A stretch of 5,860 nt of DNA from the NCBI GenBank assembly GCA_030064795.1, contig JASJEI010000562.1, forward strand, positions 1 to 5,860. Direction: 5' to 3'. This document shows, piece after piece, positions 1-4,217 of this stretch (position 1 is the first letter of the stretch; every line of letters begins with the position of its first letter). The position numbers and the translations under genes were made by a program. The DNA comes from Pleurocapsa sp. MO_226.B13 (lineage in GTDB: Bacteria; Cyanobacteriota; Cyanobacteriia; Cyanobacteriales; Xenococcaceae). Under the pieces are notes generated by a model that did no database searches, was not told the DNA's origin, and saw nothing but the letters and a program-made list of their open reading frames with translations.

Positions 1-25
1 CGGGTATAAAGGGATAAACGACCCC

Positions 26-97
26 GCGCCGTCTTACGGCGCAAGACAAAGGCGTAATTCCGCATGTACGCCCTAAAGGATTAGTTGCGGCGAACTA
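26..97. repeat. Three tandem small hairpins
   Basis: Three inverted repeats follow one another. GCGCCGT/ACGGCGC lies at 26-32/36-42 with a 3-nt loop, GGCGTA/TACGCC at 51-56/67-72, and TAGTT/AACTA at 82-86/93-97. No T-run follows any of them on either strand, so a simple intrinsic terminator is not supported. The block lies upstream of the truncated transporter and contains no convincing reading frame. It looks like a structured intergenic repeat of the kind that is multicopy in cyanobacterial genomes. The hairpins are seen directly; the repeat-family assignment is inference. Confidence 0.45.
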
Positions 98-147
98 TGC
101 GCCTTACTTTCGGTCACGCACGCCTGACAGGCATACCTTGTCTCTTT

Positions 148-161
148 GAATTCCGAATTCC
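148..161. repeat. Tandem heptamer GAATTCC x2
   Basis: Two exact adjacent copies of GAATTCC are followed by GAAC, a degenerate third copy. Short tandem heptamers of this type are common between genes in filamentous cyanobacteria. The repeat ends about 35 bp before the ATG at 196. Confidence 0.5.
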
Positions 162-195
162 GAACTACCAACCACCAACCAAAATCGGCAAAACC

Positions 196-453
196 ATGAA
201 AATCATCCGTCTACTGTGGCGAAAATCTTGGGAACTCTTTGTTGCTGGAGCGATCGCTGGGGCGGTGGCGGGGGCGAGTAGTGCGGGGATAATTGCCATG
301 ATTAACTATTGGACATTGGCAAATTTGAGTTTTGACAGGAGGCGATCGCCCACTCGAATCCCGATGCGGGGCAGACGCATCTTCCTCAACCAAGATACTC
401 AATCTTGGTTAGAGAAACTCACTCAGACTCCAAAAGTAATCACTTTGGTCTAA
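196..453 (+). pseudogene. N-terminal remnant of a cyclic-peptide-type ABC exporter
   Basis: An 85-codon frame starts at ATG 196. Residues 1-40 resemble the extreme N-terminus of cyanobacterial cyclic-peptide/SyrD-PvdE-like ABC exporters: MKIIRLLWRKSWELF, then a Gly/Ala/Ser-rich first membrane segment (about residues 14-37, with AGASSAGIIAMIN). Full members of this family are about 550 residues, with a six-helix membrane domain and a C-terminal ATPase. Here the similarity stops near residue 41 and the rest (RRRSPTRIPMRGRRIF and onward) does not look like transporter. That tail coincides with strong hairpins in the DNA. I therefore call it a 5' gene stub left by a deletion or element insertion. 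An upstream extension to 85 is open but reads through repeat DNA, so I prefer 196. The family call rests on a short stretch and is only moderately sure. Confidence 0.5.
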
Positions 454-466
454 GCCGCAGTCTGAG
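360..466. repeat. Hairpin cluster
   Basis: Several inverted repeats are packed into about 100 bp. GATGCG/CGCATC lies at 363-368/376-381. A perfect 9-bp stem AACCAAGAT/ATCTTGGTT lies at 388-396/402-410 with a 5-nt loop. An outer CTCAGACT/AGTCTGAG pair (422-429/459-466) encloses a bulged CCAAAAGT/ACTTTGG stem (430-437/442-448). The cluster lies exactly between the truncated transporter and the minus-strand transposon remnants. It may therefore be a structured transposon end or a structured RNA. No T-run supports a terminator reading. Confidence 0.5.
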
Positions 467-524
467 ATGGGTTATAGACGAAGCGATCCACTACCTTCTC
501 CACAGTACCCTTAGCGATTTTCAT
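450..524 (-). other. Short reading frame, possible start of a degraded tnpB
   Basis: An ATG opens 20 nt downstream of the recombinase-fragment stop and runs 24 codons (MKIAKGTVEKVVDRFVYNPS and four more residues) to a TAG. In intact IS607 elements tnpB follows tnpA directly. The RFVYNPSQTA segment loosely recalls the YP-x-x-x-Q motif near the N-terminus of TnpB proteins. The frame ends abruptly at the hairpin cluster. Identity is a weak inference from position plus a very short motif; it could equally be chance. Confidence 0.2.
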
Positions 525-544
525 GCGTTTACCCTGGTAACATT

Positions 545-673
545 TTATTTAATTTTATCTGCTACTTCTCTTAGCTCTTTAACTAACGTCTTGTTTTTAT
601 GGCTTCTTGAGCCATATAATCTAGCACTAAACACTGTGATTATTTCTAGGACATCCTGTGCTAAATCTTCCTC
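545..673 (-). pseudogene. C-terminal fragment of IS607-family serine recombinase (TnpA)
   Basis: This is a 42-codon segment ending in TAA at 545-547. It contains EEDLAQDVLEIITVFSARLY followed by GSRSHKNK and a charged tail. The pattern (acidic)DL-x-x-D-(V/L)-x-x-IIT-x-F-x-ARLYG-x-RS is the conserved end of the resolvase domain of IS607-type TnpA proteins. The complete protein is about 200 residues, with an N-terminal MerR-like DNA-binding domain and a catalytic serine. All of that is missing here. Upstream the frame continues without a stop into an unrelated IS5-type fragment, so this is a fused fossil and not a gene. It has no start codon of its own. Confidence 0.6.
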
Positions 674-775
674 AAATATCTTTTTCCAAATGCCTAGGCG
701 TTCCCACTTCTGAAAGTATTTGTAAACCGTGCCATGATGAGGAAAATCATGGGGGAAAATTTCCTACTGACCCGA
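674..775 (-). pseudogene. Fragment of IS5-family transposase (DUF4096-like region)
   Basis: The minus strand reads SGQ, a stop, then EIFPHDFPHHGTVYKYFQKW followed by ERLGIWKKIF. This matches the characteristic (G)CQW-R-x-LPHDFP-x-x-x-TVY-x-x-F-x-x-W-x-x-x-G-x-W motif near the N-terminus of IS5-type transposases. The in-frame TAG (764-766) sits exactly where the motif has Trp, consistent with a TGG-to-TAG mutation. The catalytic DDE domain is absent. Sequence upstream of about 776 is no longer readable as transposase. After residue F the frame passes directly into the IS607 recombinase fragment. Confidence 0.6.
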
Positions 776-838
776 CAATTACGGCAGCTATTTGACCAGA
801 ATATTAGAATTAGTAGAAACTAAATCTACGAGACAGTT

Positions 839-1195
839 TTAGCATGAATTGTCAGGAAAAAACCGTTTTATAAGCTGTACTGCCAACCAGCCCAAAATCA
901 GACCGATAATATTAGCTATCAGATCTTGCAATTCACCATAGCGATTAACATAGGGCTGTGATACTTCTATAATTCCACTCCAGAAAACAAAAAAAAGCGC
1001 GATCGCCAACCAATAATCGGGTTTTTTTAGAGCGGTGGGGAACATCAGCGCAGCATAGGCAATCAAGTGATGAGTTTTATCGCTACCAGGTATAGGAGGT
1101 AATTCTTTTAAGGGCGAAAGAGATAAAACGGTAATAACTGTCAGAATAAATAATGTCAGGGATATCCAATACTTTTTAATTAAGACTAATATCAT
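839..1195 (-). CDS. VanZ-like family membrane protein
   Basis: This 118-residue protein has four predicted membrane helices, at roughly residues 8-27, 43-57, 61-78 and 90-110. The hallmarks of VanZ-like proteins are present. One is D39-K40-x-x-H43 leading into the second helix (SDKTHHLIAYAAL). Another is E77-x-x-Q80 with R85. The last is the ELQDLIANIIGLILG segment with D91 and N95. The length fits the short stand-alone VanZ-like proteins found in many cyanobacteria. VanZ itself gives low-level teicoplanin resistance; the role of most homologues is unknown, so I do not infer resistance. The ATG at 1195 begins a normal hydrophilic-then-hydrophobic N-terminus. No Shine-Dalgarno is evident, as is common in cyanobacteria. 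It lies 121 bp downstream of the GH5 gene on the same strand. Confidence 0.85.
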   Translation of the reverse strand: MILVLIKKYWISLTLFILTVITVLSLSPLKELPPIPGSDKTHHLIAYAALMFPTALKKPDYWLAIALFFVFWSGIIEVSQPYVNRYGELQDLIANIIGLILGWLAVQLIKRFFPDNSC

Positions 1196-1230
1196 TTCAG
1201 TTTTTAACTAAGACACATCTTAAGCCAACA

Positions 1231-1260
1231 AATCATCTGTATTCATCTGCGTTTACCTGT
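1231..1260. repeat. Degenerate 10-bp tandem repeat
   Basis: Three successive decamers read AATCATCTGT, ATTCATCTGC and GTTTACCTGT. All follow the pattern of two variable bases then T-(C/A)-(A/C)-(T/C)CTG. Repeats of the CATCTGCGTTCATCTGTG type recur between cyanobacterial genes. This one fills the gap upstream of the VanZ-like gene, with no sign that it is a regulatory site. Confidence 0.4.
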
Positions 1261-1316
1261 GAACTCTTTTACTAATCTGACAACTGCTGCAATTGTTTTC
1301 AAGATCCTGTTTATAT

Positions 1317-2462
1317 TCACGGCATAACCTTCTCTTCACATGAGGATCTTACGGGATTAGTTGGTTTTGACCATTCTTCCTTGAGCCATTGACGAACAAA
1401 CAACCCCATTTTGTTTCCTCCTAAGACGAGATCGCTTTCATCTACTAGCCTGGGGGAACAATAATGATCGTAAGTCCACACAGTCCAATTAATATTAGGA
1501 CGTTTGCTCAAAAATTCTTTCATCGGTCGACCAAATTCTTCAGTTGTAGCTTTAGAGAATTCCCACTCTGCATCTGCTTGCCAGCCAAATTCGGTCAGAA
1601 AAATAGGAACGCGATCGGCTGCCTTACCAAATACTTCTTCCCAATCGTATTCTAGACCTATTTCTCTCGGCCAGCTTTCTTCCATACCCTTGTAAGTATG
1701 ATTGACATAGGCTAAGTTGCTACCCTCAAAAGGATAATCGGGAGCATAACGAGTAATTTGCGACCATAAGGGAGAGCCAATCAGGATAATATTTCTCGGT
1801 GCGCGTTCTCTAATCAGATCGACCCATTCTTGCGCTACATCCCGCCAAATTTTCCAATTTTGCTTGATTACTAGTTTTGGATAGCCTGGTTCATTGTAGA
1901 GTTCAAAAATAACATTGGGATAATCTTTAAAGCGTGGTGCGATGTAACTCCAAAAATCTCTGGTTTTCTGATTCATTTCTGGCGATCGCCAATCTGCGCC
2001 TTCTTCTCCATCGACTGCATGCCAGTCGATAATGCAGTAGACTCTTTGTTTAACACATTCATCTACTCCTGCTTGCAGCGTTTGATACACTTCTTCGAGG
2101 CTAAAATCATCCAGATGATAATCCTTAATAGGTAAACGTAACAGATTCGGATACCAACCGTTCGTACCGTTGGTTACTTTGGCAATTTTTTGTTTAAAGT
2201 CGGGTAAAACCTTTTCTCCCCAGGCGTTATTAAAACCACAAAAGCTAATTCCTCTTAGGGTAACGCGATTTCCCGCTTCATCTTCGATCCATTTGCCATC
2301 TACCTGAAGCCAGGGTAAATCCTCAGACTCGTTGCAAGACTGGAATAAGCTAGAGTTATCTTCAGCCTTAACAGGTAATGTCTTCCTAGCGATCGCAGTC
2401 GAAAATAATACTGATAAACAAGCGATCGCCACAACAATTAGAATTAGTTTTTCGATCTTCAT
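1317..2462 (-). CDS. Secreted glycoside hydrolase family 5 (cellulase-type) enzyme
   Basis: This 381-residue protein is a retaining beta-1,4-glycanase of the GH5 (clan GH-A) fold. An N-terminal export signal is clear: KIEK, then a hydrophobic core at residues 6-22, then AIA/R around 23-26. The mature enzyme should therefore act in the periplasm or outside the cell. In order, the domain shows GISFCGFNNAWG (71-82), conserved Arg in LLRLP (R109), DWHAV (H148) and FELYNEPG with acid/base E191. VNHTY (H255, Y257), TEFGW with nucleophile E291 and VWTYD (W329) follow. All expected catalytic residues are intact and the length fits a single-domain member. There is no carbohydrate-binding module. Substrate cannot be read from the motifs: cellulose, xyloglucan, mannan and other beta-glucans are all hydrolysed in GH5. 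The gene starts 45 bp from a divergent plus-strand frame and has no visible Shine-Dalgarno. Confidence 0.9.
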   Translation of the reverse strand: MKIEKLILIVVAIACLSVLFSTAIARKTLPVKAEDNSSLFQSCNESEDLPWLQVDGKWIEDEAGNRVTLRGISFCGFNNAWGEKVLPDFKQKIAKVTNGTNGWYPNLLRLPIKDYHLDDFSLEEVYQTLQAGVDECVKQRVYCIIDWHAVDGEEGADWRSPEMNQKTRDFWSYIAPRFKDYPNVIFELYNEPGYPKLVIKQNWKIWRDVAQEWVDLIRERAPRNIILIGSPLWSQITRYAPDYPFEGSNLAYVNHTYKGMEESWPREIGLEYDWEEVFGKAADRVPIFLTEFGWQADAEWEFSKATTEEFGRPMKEFLSKRPNINWTVWTYDHYCSPRLVDESDLVLGGNKMGLFVRQWLKEEWSKPTNPVRSSCEEKVMP

Positions 2463-2507
2463 TAATATTCAAATCAATTTGCTTAAGATATTGTAGATTT
2501 ATTTTCC

Positions 2508-2912
2508 ATGGAGAATCTATGCGCTGACTATGGCAATGGAGAAACGGCAGAACAACAAGCTCAAGCGATAATTCCCCTGAATGGAAAAGTAAAAGAATCA
2601 AATGGTAAATATAACCCTGATGATGATAGTAATGGCATTACGGGTACTATATTCGACAATCGATCTCCAAATATCGAACTTGATGGTACTGTCAATAAAG
2701 TTTTTACTGGCTTAATCGATTTATGTGGCGATCGCAAAGTCAAAGAAATTGAATCTTTAGAAATATCAGTGGCTCAACTGATGGACTATCGCAAATTGGG
2801 AACGGCTATTCCTTTACTAAGTCGTTTGTCTTTAAGAATCGATCGAACCGCAACCATAAAGTTAATAAATTCCGATCGCGATTTGAATTGCTCTTTGAAT
2901 ACGAGCGAATAA
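2508..2912 (+). CDS. Hypothetical protein, probably a gene fragment
   Basis: This 134-codon frame has no function that I recognise. The N-terminal third is polar (KESNGKYNPDDDSNG). From about residue 57 to 118 the pattern looks like folded protein, with alternating hydrophobics and stretches such as VKEIESLEISVAQLMDYRKL and AIPLLSRLSLRIDRTA. No signal peptide, membrane helix or known motif is visible. There is no Shine-Dalgarno, and the ATG at 2508 is simply the first available after an in-frame TAA at 2484. The last 17 codons overlap the 3' end of the convergent toxin gene and lose the ordered pattern. The original gene may therefore have been cut where the toxin-antitoxin module begins. A HIP1 site at 2728 lies inside the frame. 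It could be an expressed small protein, but I think it more likely the remnant of a larger one. Confidence 0.4.
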   Translation: MENLCADYGNGETAEQQAQAIIPLNGKVKESNGKYNPDDDSNGITGTIFDNRSPNIELDGTVNKVFTGLIDLCGDRKVKEIESLEISVAQLMDYRKLGTAIPLLSRLSLRIDRTATIKLINSDRDLNCSLNTSE

Positions 2913-3218
2913 TTCGGGGGTTATCTCACCATAAGGTCCTCGTTCGAGATATTTTTTCTCTATATTGGTCATAACATCGCACATCGCTACGGAATTCTTA
3001 TTCAATCCTCCTTCACCTTTTCGCATCAAAACACGGCTGGGATTAGCTGCATCAGAAGTATCGCTAGAAAAAGGAACGACTAAGACAGTAGAACTATATT
3101 GATTGCGGATATCTATCGACACTACAACTACAGGGCGTTTTTTTGTATCCCCCGATTGTTTTAAAGCCTTAGATAGATAAACTTGTCTTTGACGGGGGAA
3201 ATCTTCACTACTACTCAT
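2862..3218 (-). CDS. MazF/PemK-family mRNA interferase toxin
   Basis: This 118-residue protein has the MazF/PemK core. KKRPVVVVS (26-34) carries the family Arg (R28), followed by a VLVVPFSS strand (45-52). GLNKNSVAMCDVMTNIEK (71-88) matches the conserved G-L-x-x-x-S-V-x-x-C/D-x-(V/I)-x-T-(I/V) block. The C-terminal helix is ITPELFARIQRAIQIAIGI. Family members cleave RNA at short specific sequences, with an Arg and a Thr at the active site. Here a Ser (S51) occupies the Thr position in the PFSS strand. The N-terminal strand, usually RG-(D/E)-(V/I)-(Y/W), is atypical (RQRQVYLS). The gene starts 4 bp after the antitoxin stop, consistent with translational coupling. Its 3' end overlaps the convergent hypothetical frame by 51 bp. 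Function as a toxin is inferred from family and pairing. Confidence 0.85.
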   Translation of the reverse strand: MSSSEDFPRQRQVYLSKALKQSGDTKKRPVVVVSIDIRNQYSSTVLVVPFSSDTSDAANPSRVLMRKGEGGLNKNSVAMCDVMTNIEKKYLERGPYGEITPELFARIQRAIQIAIGIY

Positions 3219-3222
3219 ACTG

Positions 3223-3489
3223 TTAGTTAGATTCGTCCCAAGGAAATTCCTCCCAAGCTGCGATCGCTTGTTCTTGAGTTTTTTCTACCCACTCTTTTTC
3301 AAATTCAATATCCGCCTGGGAACGGTTTTTATAGAAGTTGCGTAATTGCTCTTCTATTTGTTGTTTGCGCCATAAACGCAAACCTTCCTCCACCGCAGCC
3401 GAACGATTTTTAGTCATGCGATCGACCTCTTCGAGTAGCTGTGAATCTACGGTGATGGAAATTCGTTGTTTTTGGGAACTATTAGACAT
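3223..3489 (-). CDS. Ribbon-helix-helix antitoxin of the MazEF-like pair
   Basis: This 88-residue protein precedes the toxin gene with a 4-bp gap. Residues 8-36 (RISITVDSQLLEEVDRMTKN, then RSAAVEEGL) form a typical ribbon-helix-helix DNA-binding unit: a beta strand with alternating polar side chains, then two helices with the R-S-x-x-(V/I) turn. The second half is strongly charged and helical, ending in AWEEFPWDESN. Antitoxins of this kind neutralise MazF by laying an acidic, Trp-containing C-terminal tail along the toxin's RNA groove. The tail here fits that role, by inference. The N-terminal half usually represses its own promoter. The DNA upstream (3490-3560) is very AT-rich and would be the natural promoter/operator, but I see no convincing boxes or palindrome. 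Promoter-proximal antitoxin followed by toxin is the standard order. Confidence 0.85.
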   Translation of the reverse strand: MSNSSQKQRISITVDSQLLEEVDRMTKNRSAAVEEGLRLWRKQQIEEQLRNFYKNRSQADIEFEKEWVEKTQEQAIAAWEEFPWDESN

Positions 3490-3590
3490 AGGAGCTTATG
3501 TAATTTCTATATAAATAATAATACTTTTTATCATATTGGAACTCTATCTAATAATTTTAAACAAGAATTAGGAAGGAAAATATTGACTGA

Positions 3591-3761
3591 ATCTTGAAAC
3601 GGTCTTTTTTAATCGACCTTCATCCCCTACAGGTAATTGATGCAGTACAGAAGTGTCACCAGAGGCGGAAAAAACCACCTTGTACTTTTGAAGAATATCT
3701 CATGAGACTACAGAAACAAGAGCTTCCCAATACCGTATCTACGATCGAAGAAATGATTTAA
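3591..3761 (+). pseudogene. C-terminal protein fragment, family unknown
   Basis: A 56-codon frame with no ATG before its middle ends in TAA at 3759-3761. Its second half (QRRKKPPCTFEEYLMRLQKQ, then ELPNTVSTIEEMI) is amphipathic and looks like the last helices of a real protein. The pattern recalls the C-terminal tails of some cyanobacterial PIN-domain toxins, but I cannot confirm this by eye. A stop (TGA, 3588-3590) closes the frame upstream, so the rest of the gene is missing. It could be the relic of another toxin-antitoxin locus beside the intact pair. Confidence 0.3.
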
Positions 3762-3778
3762 AAACTATTCCAGATTTT

Positions 3779-3859
3779 TTATTTCTGAGCTTTTTGTAAT
3801 TGATGGCAATCTATATCTTCTGCTGCAACAATAATGACTTTGCCATTTTTATCTGCGAT
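3779..3859 (-). pseudogene. Short C-terminal protein fragment, unrecognised
   Basis: The minus strand reads IADKNGKVIIVAAEDIDCHQ and then LQKAQK and a TAA. The balanced, protein-like composition suggests the end of a small gene. Upstream the frame runs into a palindromic repeat (3862-3885), which may have interrupted it. No start codon or family can be assigned, and chance is possible at this length. Confidence 0.2.
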
Positions 3860-3861
3860 AA

Positions 3862-3944
3862 GCCTACGGCATGACTTCGTTACGCAATTGATTCACCACG
3901 TTCTTTATGTTTCGCGATCCGAAGGCTACGCGGAGCGTAATCGC
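3862..3944. repeat. Pair of cyanobacterial GC-rich intergenic repeats
   Basis: GCCTACGGCATGACTTCGTT followed by ACGC (3862-3885), and GCGATCCGAAGGCTACGC followed by a GCGTAATCGC end (3914-3944), are two related GC-rich words in AT-rich surroundings. They lie in opposite orientation: the complement of the first contains GCGTAACGAAG and CCGTAGGCTTATCGC, which share blocks with the second. Such words built from GCGAT, CTACG and GTAGGC are high-copy in many cyanobacterial genomes. Confidence 0.45.
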
Positions 3945-3946
3945 TT

Positions 3947-4047
3947 TATAGCAATCAGGAACCAAATGTGAAAATTATTTTTAATGAATTACAGAGAGAC
4001 ATAAAACACAGAACAGAGTTTCTCATAAATCATTCCTGATTGCTATA
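3947..4047. mobile_element. MITE-like element with perfect 15-bp inverted ends
   Basis: The ends are TATAGCAATCAGGAA (3947-3961) and its exact reverse complement TTCCTGATTGCTATA (4033-4047), enclosing 71 bp of AT-rich sequence with no reading frame. The outermost bases are TA on both sides, which would fit a TA target duplication as made by IS630/Tc1-type transposases. Perfect long ends, about 100 bp total and no coding content are what a miniature inverted-repeat transposable element looks like. It could instead be one long RNA hairpin. The repeat is certain; the mobile origin is inferred. Confidence 0.55.
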
Positions 4048-4083
4048 TCTACTGTCTCTTGAAATATTGGATCTAGAAGAGTA

Positions 4084-4097
4084 GTTATCAGTTATCA
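4084..4097. repeat. Tandem heptamer GTTATCA x2
   Basis: Two exact adjacent copies are followed by the degenerate units GCGATCG and ATGACTG. This is a typical cyanobacterial short tandem repeat of the GTTATCAGTTATCAGT kind, with no evident function. Confidence 0.5.
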
Positions 4098-4217
4098 GCG
4101 ATCGATGACTGAATTTTCGCTCGAGGGCGTGATTAGTTCGATGTTATCAACACCTCTAATCAAATTTTGAACGATTTCTGCTTTGTCACCAAGCGAAGTG
4201 CTTAACAGTAGAATTAT
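4095..4217 (-). pseudogene. Short protein-like fragment downstream of the WD40 gene
   Basis: A 40-codon minus-strand frame begins at the WD40 gene's stop region and ends in TGA at 4095-4097. It reads IILLLSTSLGDKAEIVQNLI and then RGVDNIELITPSSENSVIDR. It has no ATG, but the hydrophobic start and balanced composition look like the end of a real protein. I do not recognise it. It may be the tail of a gene truncated by the same rearrangements that damaged the WD40 gene, or chance. Confidence 0.2.

Larger units (their letters stand above)
3490..4213. other. Gene-poor stretch with fragments and repeats
   Basis: No intact gene lies between the antitoxin and the WD40 gene. The stretch holds an AT-rich segment (3490-3560), a plus-strand protein fragment (3591-3761) and minus-strand fragments (3779-3859 and 4095-4217). 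It also holds palindromic repeats (3862-3944), a 101-bp inverted-repeat element (3947-4047) and two adjacent GTTATCA heptamers (4084-4097). It reads as a decayed accessory region and not as a regulatory one. Confidence 0.6.

Noticed and set aside
26..42. Intrinsic terminator at the left edge
   Set aside because: The GC-rich 7-bp stem is good, but no T-run follows on either strand.
405..713. Plus-strand frame of 102 codons
   Set aside because: Composition is rich in Ser, Leu and Phe, unlike a folded protein. The opposite strand carries recognisable transposase and recombinase motifs, so this is their shadow.
1464..1695. Two overlapping plus-strand frames inside the GH5 gene
   Set aside because: They are antisense shadows of a clearly conserved enzyme and have no protein-like pattern.
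2386..2462. Lipoprotein signal in the GH5 protein (AIAC, Cys14)
   Set aside because: The cysteine comes too early and the residue at -3 is poor for a lipobox. An ordinary cleavable signal around AIA-R fits better.
2463..2507. Possible divergent promoter with a TACAAT -10 box for the GH5 gene
   Set aside because: A TACAAT lies on the minus strand at 2495-2490, but no acceptable -35 box sits at the right distance. It is too weak to call.
2386..2601. Minus-strand frame of 71 codons upstream of the GH5 gene
   Set aside because: It overlaps the start of the GH5 gene in another frame, has no motif, and runs through AT-rich intergenic DNA.
3490..4213. CRISPR array or tRNA gene in the gene-poor stretch
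   Set aside because: No regularly spaced direct repeats with spacers and no cloverleaf are visible. The repeats present are short tandems and inverted repeats.
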